Assembly: GCA_027485675.1 (NCBI GenBank)
Contig: JAIXQP010000038.1
Coordinates: 1 to 64,000 of the forward strand
Length of the DNA: 64,000 nucleotides
From: Terriglobales bacterium
GTDB lineage: Bacteria > Acidobacteriota > Terriglobia > Bryobacterales > Bryobacteraceae
Direction of reading: 5' to 3'
A model generated the notes under the pieces. The model was not told the DNA's origin. It did no database searches and saw only the letters and a list, made by a program, of their open reading frames with translations. The position numbers were made by a program, and so were the translations under genes. Within the stretch, counting starts at the first letter, position 1; each line of letters opens with the position of its first letter. Shown piece by piece: positions 28,214-37,243 of the stretch.

Positions 28214-31200
28214 CTATTCGAGCCCGGCAGCCGAGGCCACCTTCGTCCGCTTGTTTACAGCATCATGACCCACTTGGCGAAGGCTGCGCAAGAGGGCCGG
28301 CCAATCTTCGAGATGGGTTGCGAAAATTCGTTCGACCGTGCTGCGCGTCCACTCCGGAATCACGACGTTCAACTGGCCCGGGTTCATGTAAAGGGCGTCG
28401 GCGACGGAGGCGTAGAAAAGCGCGCTCGATTCCCAGCTTTCGGCCATGACCCGGCTGGAATAACCCATCAGCGTTGGGAACGTCCGCAGGTAAAGGAGTT
28501 CGGGCTGATAGCTATTGGTGAGCGTTGGCTTGGGGGAGCCGAACAGCTTGCTGATGGCGGCATAGTTCACCGACTCAGGCGCGGATTTGGTCAGCCGGCG
28601 AATCTCGCCCGCCAGGTCCTGGTCACCCAGGCCTTCGGTGCCTACCAGGCGCATGGCGAGGACGAACGCCTCGGACGGGGTGACGTTCTCGAGCGCCTTG
28701 CTGATCTCGCCGTCGGCCAGCAGGCGGCCCACCAGGCGGGCGCGCGCGGGGGGCGCCTGCTGCTGCAGCGTTTCGATCACCCGGGTGCGCAGCGACTCAT
28801 TCAAGGAAGCTTCGCCCAGCAGCGCGTCGGCGTAGCGCAGGTGGAGCGCGGTGAAGTGAAGCTGGTTGGGGGTTACCTCCCAATACCGCGGCACTTTCGC
28901 GCTCTGCACCATCTGCGGCACCAGATCGCCCCAGATCAGGGCCTGCTCGCGGCTGGGAATGAGGAAGTTCTGTTCGGCTTCGGCCAGGGCGTAGGACAGG
29001 CTCACGAGCGAGCCCACCAGGCGCCCACCGGCGCTGGCCGGCCAGCCGGTGCCGACCACCTCGGTGTGGCGCCAGGTCTGGTTGGCTCCCTGCATGCCTA
29101 GGAAGTCGTGGCTGCGGACGAAGATCGGATTGGTATACAGGATCTGCGCACCGGGCGGCGCGTAGTGCGCATAGTTGAGCCCGACGAGGGTATCGCGCAG
29201 CAGGGGGGCCAGGCTGCCCTTGATCTCGGAGAGCCGCTCCGGGTTTCCGGCGGCCTTTTCAATGGCGGCGCGCAGGTTCAGCTTGCGCTGGTTTTCGATG
29301 TGGCGCTCGGCGTAGTAGCCAAACAGCAGCGAATTCTTCTCGACGCCCGACAAGCCAGCCCGAGGCAGTTGGACATCGGCAAGCCGCTGCGACACCCGGG
29401 CGATGATCGCGGGGTCGACCTTGCCGCCTTTGCCGATGGCATCGAGGTGGTCGGCCAGGTCGATAATGGCCTTGAGCGAAACCAGCCGCTGCGCCTCGAA
29501 GACCTTCATCAAGTCCTGGACGAGGGCGATGTGGGCCTCGCTCTCCATCTCGTCGTCGAAGCCGGCGAGGAGGTCGAGCATGCGGTCCTGGGGGGAGACG
29601 TCGGGGCGGGACTTGGTGGCCGCCAGCAGCGTCTTCACGCCATCCAAGCCCGCCGCGAAGACGTCCCGCTCGTTCTTCACTTTGCCAAAGGGACTGGTGA
29701 TCTGGTTGAACACCTTGTCGGCGTCAGCCTCCGGAATGCTGCCTTGGCGCAAGAAGATCTGCCAGAAGCTGACCAGTGCCTGCAAGGTACCGGCCGCGTC
29801 GGCGCGGACCCCCTGGTCGCGGATGGAGGCCTCCGCCGTGAGTAGATCGAGGTAGGCCTGGATCGTTTCGTCGGTGAGCCGGGGTGTTTCGTTCAGCACC
29901 GGATACTGGGCGCCGAAGGTGCGGTACTCCCGGGCCAGGCGATCAACGGTGGCGGGAAGCAGGGGCTTCGCCCGGCGCCGGTTCATATCGCTCAACGCCA
30001 TATAGATCCGCAGCGGCTCATTCTCGACCGCCTTCCGGCTGAGCGCGAAGAGCGCTTCGATGACGTCGTCGGACTCTTTCCAGCCGACGGCAGACTTCGT
30101 CAACTTCCCATCGTACTTGCCGTGCGGGTGCTTGACGAACAGGTTCTTCCAGATCTCCACGTTGCCGGGAACGTGAGCGCTGCCGTCCGGGTCGAGCCGC
30201 AGGCGGGTGGTGAGCAGCAAGAGATCGGTGTTGGCGCGAAATACCGGGCGGGCCGGGCCGGGGCTGGTCAGCCGGCCTTTCACGGCGCCATAGTAGCGGC
30301 GCAGACGGGCGGGTTGGGTGAGGAACTCCTGCACCGGGCCGGAGATCCGCGAGATGGAGTCAAAGTAGCTGCAGAGCCAGCCGTCGTCCTTCGCGACCAG
30401 CCGCTCGAAGAAGGCGGCCGGATCGGCGGGCGAGGCACCCGCCAGTTCGGCCCAGATCGCTTCCGCTTTAGGGCCGCCGGGGACCACCGCCTTGCCGTCG
30501 CGGATGTAGAACATGCCACCGAAGAAGTCCAGCACGTGCGAGAAGGCTTTGAGACGCACCACCGGGATGCTGGCCTTCATCTTGTCCGCAGTTTCCCGAT
30601 CGAGTTTTGAGACGCCCAAATACAAACGGCAGAGTTGGGGGTCGCTCAGGAAGGCGTCGATGAACTCGCCCTGTACCTTCTCCTTGGCGCCGAGCCAGTA
30701 TTCAGCGGTATAGAGGATGGGAACGGTCGTGCTGGCGAAGGGGTAGCTGAAGGGCCGGTTTGAGCGAAGCGCCGTTTCGAGTTCGGCGAGGGGGAAGCCC
30801 GAGTCAATGGTCAGGAACGCGCGGGAGGCATTGACCGTTTCGAGGACGACTTCGGCGCCGCAGGCCCCGCGCATCCGGTAGCCCAAGATCTTTAAGAGGT
30901 CCCCGGTGATGGCGGATTCGCACTGATCGATCTGAATCTTCCGGGCGTCGCCGGCGAGCTTGGCCAGTTCGCGGGCCTGGGTGAGATACCGGACCACGAG
31001 TTTCAGGAACTCGGTCTGTTCGAGCCCTTCCGAGGAGTTGGCCGCTTGATACCCATTGGTGACCACGTTGCGGGCGAGAGCCGGGAGAATCTCTTCGGAC
31101 GGCAGGTCCGGCGAGAGCGCGGCCATCCGGTTGAACGAACGTAGCGGCCCTGGGATTTCGATGGTCGTCCACTCCTGGCCGCTGGTCCGCGGCTTCGCTT

Positions 31201-31585
31201 GCGGAATGGCCGCGCCCAGATCCTGCCCGCCGACGTTGCGGTAGGCGGCCAGGTGCGTAGCGGCGGCGGTCCGGTCCCCGTGGAGTAAATCGAGGATCAC
31301 GAGCCGGCGGGCGGTCTGCTTGCGGTCGCCACCGGATTTTTCGAGGAGCCCGAGCAGCTTCGCGTACGCCTCGCGCGCAGCGGGATCGCCGTGCCGGTCG
31401 AGGAACTCGGCGTAGAAGGACAACGAAACCGGATCAGTAGGAGCGTTGCGGACCGCTTCGGCCAGCAGGTCGCGCGCCGCGGCGCCGCTCCCCTTGGCTT
31501 CCAAGTTGCGAACTTGGGTAGCCAAGTCCTGGGCGTTTGTGATTCCCACAAACCCTGCAATGGATAACAAGAGCAGAAGCCGCAT
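28214..31585 (-). CDS. Large secreted protein of unknown function, 1123 aa
   Basis: A 1123-aa protein with a signal peptide (MRLLLLLSIAGFVGITNAQ). Residues about 20-90 resemble one or two TPR-like helical pairs (NLEAKGSGAAARDLLAEAV, then NAPTDPVSLSFYAEFLDRHG). The rest is mostly helical with no motif I recognise and no membrane segments. It contains few cysteines and no obvious enzyme signature. It is the first gene of a two-gene unit with the VWFA protein. The combination suggests an exported scaffold or substrate-handling protein typical of Acidobacteria; I cannot say more. Confidence 0.7.
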   Translation of the reverse strand: MRLLLLLSIAGFVGITNAQDLATQVRNLEAKGSGAAARDLLAEAVRNAPTDPVSLSFYAEFLDRHGDPAAREAYAKLLGLLEKSGGDRKQTARRLVILDLLHGDRTAAATHLAAYRNVGGQDLGAAIPQAKPRTSGQEWTTIEIPGPLRSFNRMAALSPDLPSEEILPALARNVVTNGYQAANSSEGLEQTEFLKLVVRYLTQARELAKLAGDARKIQIDQCESAITGDLLKILGYRMRGACGAEVVLETVNASRAFLTIDSGFPLAELETALRSNRPFSYPFASTTVPILYTAEYWLGAKEKVQGEFIDAFLSDPQLCRLYLGVSKLDRETADKMKASIPVVRLKAFSHVLDFFGGMFYIRDGKAVVPGGPKAEAIWAELAGASPADPAAFFERLVAKDDGWLCSYFDSISRISGPVQEFLTQPARLRRYYGAVKGRLTSPGPARPVFRANTDLLLLTTRLRLDPDGSAHVPGNVEIWKNLFVKHPHGKYDGKLTKSAVGWKESDDVIEALFALSRKAVENEPLRIYMALSDMNRRRAKPLLPATVDRLAREYRTFGAQYPVLNETPRLTDETIQAYLDLLTAEASIRDQGVRADAAGTLQALVSFWQIFLRQGSIPEADADKVFNQITSPFGKVKNERDVFAAGLDGVKTLLAATKSRPDVSPQDRMLDLLAGFDDEMESEAHIALVQDLMKVFEAQRLVSLKAIIDLADHLDAIGKGGKVDPAIIARVSQRLADVQLPRAGLSGVEKNSLLFGYYAERHIENQRKLNLRAAIEKAAGNPERLSEIKGSLAPLLRDTLVGLNYAHYAPPGAQILYTNPIFVRSHDFLGMQGANQTWRHTEVVGTGWPASAGGRLVGSLVSLSYALAEAEQNFLIPSREQALIWGDLVPQMVQSAKVPRYWEVTPNQLHFTALHLRYADALLGEASLNESLRTRVIETLQQQAPPARARLVGRLLADGEISKALENVTPSEAFVLAMRLVGTEGLGDQDLAGEIRRLTKSAPESVNYAAISKLFGSPKPTLTNSYQPELLYLRTFPTLMGYSSRVMAESWESSALFYASVADALYMNPGQLNVVIPEWTRSTVERIFATHLEDWPALLRSLRQVGHDAVNKRTKVASAAGLE

Positions 31586-31657
31586 CGCTTTACCGTCCCT
31601 CAGACAATTTTTACGACCAACCGAGATCTTACGATAGCACCAATAAAAAATGGCGGA

Positions 31658-31684
31658 GGGGGCGTATCGGGAATGCCCCCTTTT
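31658..31684. terminator. Possible second terminator-like hairpin
   Basis: GGGGGC (31658-31663) and GCCCCC (31675-31680) can form a six-base-pair stem with an 11-base loop, followed by TTTT on the plus strand. On the minus strand a T-run follows a few bases further. No plus-strand gene ends here, so its role is uncertain; it lies between the 585-aa and the 1123-aa genes. Confidence 0.35.
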
Positions 31685-31719
31685 CGAGTAATAGAGTTAA
31701 CAATTATGTCGGAAGGCGC

Positions 31720-31752
31720 AAAAAAAGGAGAGCGCCGGGGGAGACGCTCTCC
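31720..31752 (-). terminator. Rho-independent terminator of the 585-aa gene
   Basis: On the minus strand an eight-base-pair stem (GGAGAGCG with CGCTCTCC, 31727-31752) is followed by seven T residues (31720-31726). It lies 35 bases after the stop of the secreted protein gene. Confidence 0.8.
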
Positions 31753-31786
31753 TGGAGTGAGGAGGATGAACAACGAACAGAGGGAG

Positions 31787-33544
31787 CTAGTGAACGAGTT
31801 GTTCGCCGGAACCGGTGCCGGCCGTGGTCATCGGATCGGCCACGCGGGCGCGGTCCGGAACCACGAGGGCTTGGTAGCCTTGGGCGAGTTTGGTACTGCC
31901 GAAGTCGCTGACGAAGGCGTACCCATGAGCGAACTGGAATTCACAGTTCACCATCATGTAGCCCTGGAAATTCGGACGCGCGCTCGAAACCGTGAAGGTC
32001 CACTGTTCGCCGCCTTGGAGCACGGGACTCGCCAAGGGCGGGAACTGGGCCTGGGTGGCGGGGGTGAAGGGTGTTGGGAAGAACGTGCTGGTACAACGCC
32101 CCGTCTGGGGGAGTGTGCCGAGCGTGTCCCGCGAACTGTTCACGACGGAAACGCCGGTATCGAAGCCTGCCTGGTTGGTCAGGAACTGGAAGAGCAGCGT
32201 GGTGCGGCAAGCATTCAAGGTGAATGCGGGAATGGGGGAGTTCGGATTCACGTGGCGAGGAATCAGATCCGTGGCCGACGCCGAGGCGCTGCCGCCGAGC
32301 GGACCAAAGCTTCCAACAACACCAATCGTGCCGGCGGTCGGTTGGGGGGAGCCCGCGTAGGAGATGACGATCCCGAACGTTACGGTTTCAACGACGGCAG
32401 GATCCGTCTCGAGAACCTCCCAGTTCACCTCGCCCGATGGCGGCACCAGCGCGAGGCCACCCGCCGCCGAAGAAACAGCAGGCGCCTGCGAGAAGGGTTG
32501 CGTGGGATTCAGCGTCAAGCGCGCCGCGGTCGAAGGCACTGCCGTGGTTCCGATGGTGGACCCCGTCAAGCTCTCCCGCGTGGTGACGAACAGCTTGACA
32601 TTGGCGGGAATATTGCTGAAGACGGCCCGCAGAATCGTTCCGCTATCCGCCAAGCCGATGCGGTTGAGTCCGTTGGTAGCCGGGAACAGCGAGTTGTAGA
32701 AGCCGCTCTCGGTGTTGTAGTTGCCCTGCGGTAACTCCTGGGAACTGACCGCGGCAGGGTTCGCCGCCGTCGTGCCGGCGTTGCGCCTCTTGAAGGAATT
32801 GGGGAAATTCTGCGTCTCCGAGAACGCGAGCAACATGCTGAGGCCACCCGGAGTGGAGAACTGGGCGGCGTTGTTGTTCGCCAGATCGACGTTGTTGCCC
32901 GTGCAAGTGACATAGCTCAGGGGGGCCGTCAGCAGGGTGTTGCTCGGGGAACGCAACTCTCCGGCGATCCCGGAGCGGACCGAGGCGACCGTTTGCTGCG
33001 GATTGACGAAGCTGCCGACAGACGCACCGGTAACCGACAGGAAGACCAGGGCGGAGCCGGAAGTCGGCAGGTTGTTCGTATTGACGCGGATGTTCTTGAA
33101 TTGGAGTATCCGTTGGGCGTTCGGGCCCGGGGGATTCACCGGGATGTTCGACCAGGACAACGAGTTGAACGACTCGTAACGCCCCTGGAAAATGTTGTCG
33201 GTACTGTTGCAAACGGCCGTGACGCAAGGAGCCTGGACTGCGGGGGCGGGGTTGTCGATGAGCAGGATCGCTTCGGTGATCGGCGGCGTACCAGGCGCCA
33301 CGATCCGGCTGGTCACCGCCGTGTTGAAGAACATGCTGACGTTGATGGTCGGGAACGCCCCCGTGGTGACGGGCGTGCCGCCCGTACAGGTGATCACGAT
33401 GTCACCGGTCAGTTCAGCCACGCCGCCTTGCCGGATCGTCGCGGCGGCGGGCGGGGTGGCGGTGCACGTCATGCTTTGGGCAAAGCCAGGCACCGAACAT
33501 ACGGCGAGGGCTGATCCCAGAAGAAACAGTGGTTTCATGGACAT
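31787..33544 (-). CDS. Secreted protein of unknown function, 585 aa
   Basis: A 585-aa protein with a clear signal peptide (MKPLFLLGSALAVCSVPGFAQ). The mature protein is rich in Thr, Ser, Asn and Pro and looks mostly beta-stranded. It carries several cysteines that could form disulfides (TCTATPP, VITCTGGTP, CVTAVCNSTDN, NACRTTLLF, GRCTSTFF, VNCEFQFAHGYAFV). I do not recognise the family, though secreted beta-rich proteins of this style are frequent in Bryobacter-like genomes. AAGGAG is spaced six bases before the ATG at 33544. It is flanked by terminator hairpins on both sides, so it is likely monocistronic. Confidence 0.7.
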   Translation of the reverse strand: MSMKPLFLLGSALAVCSVPGFAQSMTCTATPPAAATIRQGGVAELTGDIVITCTGGTPVTTGAFPTINVSMFFNTAVTSRIVAPGTPPITEAILLIDNPAPAVQAPCVTAVCNSTDNIFQGRYESFNSLSWSNIPVNPPGPNAQRILQFKNIRVNTNNLPTSGSALVFLSVTGASVGSFVNPQQTVASVRSGIAGELRSPSNTLLTAPLSYVTCTGNNVDLANNNAAQFSTPGGLSMLLAFSETQNFPNSFKRRNAGTTAANPAAVSSQELPQGNYNTESGFYNSLFPATNGLNRIGLADSGTILRAVFSNIPANVKLFVTTRESLTGSTIGTTAVPSTAARLTLNPTQPFSQAPAVSSAAGGLALVPPSGEVNWEVLETDPAVVETVTFGIVISYAGSPQPTAGTIGVVGSFGPLGGSASASATDLIPRHVNPNSPIPAFTLNACRTTLLFQFLTNQAGFDTGVSVVNSSRDTLGTLPQTGRCTSTFFPTPFTPATQAQFPPLASPVLQGGEQWTFTVSSARPNFQGYMMVNCEFQFAHGYAFVSDFGSTKLAQGYQALVVPDRARVADPMTTAGTGSGEQLVH

Positions 33545-33653
33545 AGCAAACTCCTTCCGGGGACAATCATTAAGGTCGAGCCCCTTCAGGCTTACTGTAC
33601 CCTAAAACATTTCAGAATGGAATTGTTTGCAGCGTGGGGTGGTGAAACGGAAA

Positions 33654-33679
33654 TGGCCGGTCGAGGTATCGACCGGCCA
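33654..33679 (-). terminator. Perfect 11-bp hairpin at the end of the tad-like genes
   Basis: TGGCCGGTCGA (33654-33664) and its exact complement (33669-33679) flank a four-base loop. On the minus strand the stem is followed by TTTCCGTTT. It lies about 25 bases after the stop of the TadG-like gene and is most likely its terminator. Confidence 0.7.
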
Positions 33680-33704
33680 AAGCGGAACCGATTCAGCTTG
33701 GGAA

Positions 33705-35204
33705 TTACTGGGCGAGCCGGAGGATCTCCGAGGCGATGCGGGCGAAGGCATTGCCGAGGTCGGCTGAACTGGGAGCGAAGATATAGAGCCCGTTCACCTT
33801 CGTGTTGTCGTAGCTTGAGGAACTCAGGTCGTTCGCCATCCGTTCAAGCAACTCGTCATCCACGCCTCCGTTGCTGCCGAGGCCGATCGTATAAGTAACG
33901 ATGCCCAGGTTGGGATTGTTGCGAGCGGCGACCGCGGCGTTGTCGGCGAGGTTCATGCCGATTCTGGCAATGTTGTTCGGCCGGTCGAGCCGGAGAAAGC
34001 CCGCATAGGCATGGCCCGTTGCGAAGGTGAGTAGTCCGGTCTGGTAACCCGTTGTGTTGAGGCCGTTGGCATCGGTCCACGGCACGTAAGCCAAGTCGTA
34101 CCGCAGGCGCCTTTGGCTAATCGACATCTGGCAGTTGGTGCGTTGGGCGGAGGGGATCATGGGTTCGCCGGTGAACGAAGTGGCCACGGGATTAACCAAG
34201 CCGTTGGTGTCTCCACTCGACGATCCCAGATCGCCCCCGGTGATCACGCCTAGCTTCGGTGCGAACGTTCCCCAGGACGCATTGGTATGCAACCTGCCGT
34301 TATCGTCATTACAGGTGCTTTTGGGGACGTTGCAAAAAACGGTCGGGCCCCCGCACGGTCCATCGGTATAGTCGCGCCGTTGGTCAGCCAGGGTCTTGAC
34401 GGGGAACCGGGCGGTGAAGGCGGTCGGCACGCCATCAGTGAAGAACACGATCATGTTCAGCGCCAGAGGCTGGTTGATCGTCACGAGTTGCTGATAGGCG
34501 TTCCAGTAAGCCTGGGAGGTGTTGGTCCATCCCGAACAGGTGACTTGATCAATAGCCGTCGTGAGTGCGGCGCCCGAGGCCTTGAACTCTTTCGTGGGAG
34601 CATAGGCGTTAAAAACGCTGGCGCCGAAACTGATCATCCCGAGCCGGTCGCGGCCGTTGACGAACATGTTCACGAAGGTCTTCGATGCCGAGATCATGTC
34701 AGTGCACGGTTGTCCTGACATGGATCCAGAACGGTCCAGCACCAGGATCAGATTGACGTCGCGCCGCGAAGCGCGGCCCGTGGAACTGGTCATGGCGGCC
34801 GTGGTGCCGATGTACCGCATGAAGTAAAGCGGAGCGTTTGCCGTCGCCGTCGCCGTCACATTGAGGGTGTTCAGAGTGGCCTGCGTTACCGTAATGGTCG
34901 GGACTGCATTGTTGGTACCCATGTAGCCCGGCGGGAAGTTCGCATTGAAGAAGGCGGTTCCGCGCTGCACCGCGCTCGAGGTCTGTTCCGCCAGGGTGAG
35001 GCCCAGATTCAGATTGCGAGCCGTGGCCAGGGCAGCGGCGTCACAGGCGGCGCTCATTTTGGCGCGGATGAGGTACAGCATCCCCGCATCGATCGCTAAG
35101 CCGACAATCGGAATCGTAAAGATCAACATGAATGCCGTCAACATGACCGCGATGCCCTTCTCGCGGGCGGCGCGGGCTTTCGACGGAGGTATCGTTTGAG
35201 CCAT
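33705..35204 (-). CDS. TadG-like protein with VWA domain
   Basis: A 499-aa protein. The N-terminus resembles a TadE/G membrane anchor (GIAVMLTAFMLIFTIPIVGLAIDAG, then AACDAAALATARNL, the TadG-type helix). A VWA domain follows, with LVLDRSGSMSGQPC carrying a complete DxSxS metal site, and VIFFTDGVPTAF later. The membrane segment lacks the Glu+5 of a processed pilin. In tad systems TadG is a cell-surface adhesin or scaffold. No TadA ATPase, TadB/C platform or secretin is in the window. It is the last gene of a three-gene unit with two TadE-like genes. Confidence 0.85.
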   Translation of the reverse strand: MAQTIPPSKARAAREKGIAVMLTAFMLIFTIPIVGLAIDAGMLYLIRAKMSAACDAAALATARNLNLGLTLAEQTSSAVQRGTAFFNANFPPGYMGTNNAVPTITVTQATLNTLNVTATATANAPLYFMRYIGTTAAMTSSTGRASRRDVNLILVLDRSGSMSGQPCTDMISASKTFVNMFVNGRDRLGMISFGASVFNAYAPTKEFKASGAALTTAIDQVTCSGWTNTSQAYWNAYQQLVTINQPLALNMIVFFTDGVPTAFTARFPVKTLADQRRDYTDGPCGGPTVFCNVPKSTCNDDNGRLHTNASWGTFAPKLGVITGGDLGSSSGDTNGLVNPVATSFTGEPMIPSAQRTNCQMSISQRRLRYDLAYVPWTDANGLNTTGYQTGLLTFATGHAYAGFLRLDRPNNIARIGMNLADNAAVAARNNPNLGIVTYTIGLGSNGGVDDELLERMANDLSSSSYDNTKVNGLYIFAPSSADLGNAFARIASEILRLAQ

Positions 35205-35219
35205 CGGGTGTCTCCTTCC

Positions 35220-35852
35220 CTAGAAAATGCTGCGTTGGTAGACGTGGGTGTTGGTACGATAACCGGGCAAGTCCAGTTCGGGCGTACGGAAGTAAGCTTC
35301 GGCCACGAAGGCGAACTCGCCATCGCCGAGGTTCATCAAGGTATCAAACGCATCGGCGCGCGCCGTCGTGTTCGCGAGATAGTTAGCGGCAGTGATACTA
35401 CCGTCCGTAGTGACGATCGATGACACCGGAGTGCCGAAACTGCTGGACATGAGGCTGGCGTTGCCGATTACGATCCGCTTGATAATCACGTGCCGATTGA
35501 AGTTGGGACACGATGCAGTATTCGCGTAGGTCGGTATGCATTGCGAAGTTCCCGCCTTCATGATCTGGGTCAGAATGACGGTGCCGTTGCCGCCGGTTTC
35601 GGTCATGCCCAGCCCGCGCGCAACCCGGACGATCAACTGCTTGTTGGCCGAGGTGGAAAAATCGACATAGCGCATGAACATTGACCCGGCGTCCCGGGCG
35701 ACCACTGCGGCCTGTACCGATTTCGTCAAACTCATGCCGACCGAGAAGACGCCGTACATAATCGGAAGCAGAAACACGATCACGAGCGAAAACTCAATGA
35801 GCGAGTTACCCCGTTCGGATCGTGCCTGGCGATGTGATTTTGGGAGGCTCAT
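35220..35852 (-). CDS. TadE-like pseudopilin
   Basis: A 210-aa protein with a short basic N-terminus (MSLPKSHRQARSERG) and a hydrophobic segment with the prepilin-like pattern G-NSLIEFSLVIVFLLPIMY, where Glu sits at +5 from the cleavage glycine as in TadE pseudopilins. The mature part is polar and 170 residues long, with one conserved-looking pair of cysteines (SQCIPTYANTASCPN). It lies 15 bases upstream of the TadG-like gene and is presumably cotranscribed. Confidence 0.85.
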   Translation of the reverse strand: MSLPKSHRQARSERGNSLIEFSLVIVFLLPIMYGVFSVGMSLTKSVQAAVVARDAGSMFMRYVDFSTSANKQLIVRVARGLGMTETGGNGTVILTQIMKAGTSQCIPTYANTASCPNFNRHVIIKRIVIGNASLMSSSFGTPVSSIVTTDGSITAANYLANTTARADAFDTLMNLGDGEFAFVAEAYFRTPELDLPGYRTNTHVYQRSIF

Positions 35853-35861
35853 AAGCAGTAC

Positions 35862-36356
35862 CTAACGGCAGGGCGGCGTCGAGGTGCCCGGTAGACTTTC
35901 CGTGCGGTCCGCTGCCGTAACCGTAATATTCAGCGGCGTACTGCTCCGCATCAGCGGAGCGAGCCAGCTGTGGCTATAGTTCTCTACCGAGACTTCAACA
36001 ATGTTACCGGCCGCGTTGCTGCCCACCCCGGTCACGGTCTGGCTCAAGTTGGATGGCGGATGATAGGTAACTTTAATCAACGAATCGTGCGTGTTATTCA
36101 AAAATCCCGCCGAGGAGTTCTTTACCACTTGCCGGATGGAAGCGTCCTGACACATCCCCGACATCGTCTGGTAGGTGACCGCGTACCGCACCCCTTCGCG
36201 GACGGCATGTTGAAAGGTGGCGCGCATAAAGATGGCGAGCGAATAGTCGGTTATGGCGAACAGAATCGCAAACAGTGGAACAAAGACGAAGCCGAATTCC
36301 AGCATTGCGTTGCCTGCCTGCTTCTTTCGCCGCGTTACTTGAGAGTTCTCTGACAT
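35862..36356 (-). CDS. TadE-like pseudopilin
   Basis: A 164-aa protein with a basic N-terminus (VTRRKKQAG) and the pattern G-NAMLEFGFVFVPLFAILFAITD, again with Glu at +5. The C-terminal region has a cysteine near each end (GMCQDAS and the final PPCR). It is the first gene of a tad-like trio; the next TadE-like gene starts nine bases downstream. Minor pilins of this class can form the tip or base of tight-adherence pili, but the machinery genes are not present in this window. Confidence 0.85.
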   Translation of the reverse strand: MSENSQVTRRKKQAGNAMLEFGFVFVPLFAILFAITDYSLAIFMRATFQHAVREGVRYAVTYQTMSGMCQDASIRQVVKNSSAGFLNNTHDSLIKVTYHPPSNLSQTVTGVGSNAAGNIVEVSVENYSHSWLAPLMRSSTPLNITVTAADRTESLPGTSTPPCR

Positions 36357-36448
36357 AAGAGCGGAGGCTAATTTCCTAAGCTCAACAATAGAGGAGAAAC
36401 TCGCTCAAGCCAATGGAGCGCGACACCTAGAAGATGCCCGAAATCGCC

Positions 36449-37243
36449 TTAGCTCTCCAGGGCGGCGGGTACGGACTTCGCCCTAGAAGCCCGCCACAGA
36501 TACGCAGTTCCCGCGACCGCAAACCCCAAACTCATCCATTGTGTCAGCGAAAAGCCGCCCTGCAGGCTCTGTTCATGATGCCGCACGAATTCTACTAAGA
36601 AACGCACTAGGGAATACACCGTAAGGTAGACGCCAATGAGTGTTCCTGGGCGCTGCGGCCGGGCCGCCATCCGGTACAGAACCGCAAAGAGCACCAACTC
36701 CGCTACCGACTCGTAAAGCTGTGTCGGGTGCAGCGGGACGCCCAGCGGCGTGCCGCTGATCGCCGCCGCGTCCAGGTTGGTATACCGAACCGCCCAAGGC
36801 CGCTCACAGTAAGCGCCGTAACAGCAGCCGGCCGCGAAGCAGCCGATGCGGCCCACCGCATGACCCAGCGCCAGTCCCGGCGCGAATACATCCGCCACCG
36901 GGAGAAACGCCAGCTTCTCGCGGCGGACATACCACCAGGCCACGATCAGGGATAACACCAAGCCGCCCTGGAATACCCCAGCGGCCTGCAGCGTAGAGAG
37001 CGTGAAAATCTCCTGGGGCCGCTGCGCATAATACTGCCAGTCGAACAGAAACATCGCCAGCTTGGCCCCAATCATCCCGGCGAAAACCACATACAGGACC
37101 AGATTCGTGATCTTCTCCGGGTCCATCCCCTTCCGGCGGCCCAGCCGCGTGGTGACCATGAGGCCCAGCAGAACACCCGAGGCGACCAGCAAGCCGTAGG
37201 TTGGCAAAAAGAAATCGCCGGTCGAAAACAGCTTAGGCAGCAT
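36449..37243 (-). CDS. lgt: Prolipoprotein diacylglyceryl transferase
   Basis: A 264-aa inner-membrane enzyme that transfers diacylglyceryl from phosphatidylglycerol to the lipobox cysteine of prelipoproteins. Seven membrane segments are visible. The family signature is HAVGRIGCFAAGCCYG (residues about 128-143), with the conserved His and Arg, and later HPTQLYES and FVRHHEQ. It ends in a typical C-terminal membrane helix. Its start overlaps the end of lspA by 11 bases, so lspA and lgt are coupled and provide two steps of lipoprotein processing. Confidence 0.95.
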   Translation of the reverse strand: MLPKLFSTGDFFLPTYGLLVASGVLLGLMVTTRLGRRKGMDPEKITNLVLYVVFAGMIGAKLAMFLFDWQYYAQRPQEIFTLSTLQAAGVFQGGLVLSLIVAWWYVRREKLAFLPVADVFAPGLALGHAVGRIGCFAAGCCYGAYCERPWAVRYTNLDAAAISGTPLGVPLHPTQLYESVAELVLFAVLYRMAARPQRPGTLIGVYLTVYSLVRFLVEFVRHHEQSLQGGFSLTQWMSLGFAVAGTAYLWRASRAKSVPAALES

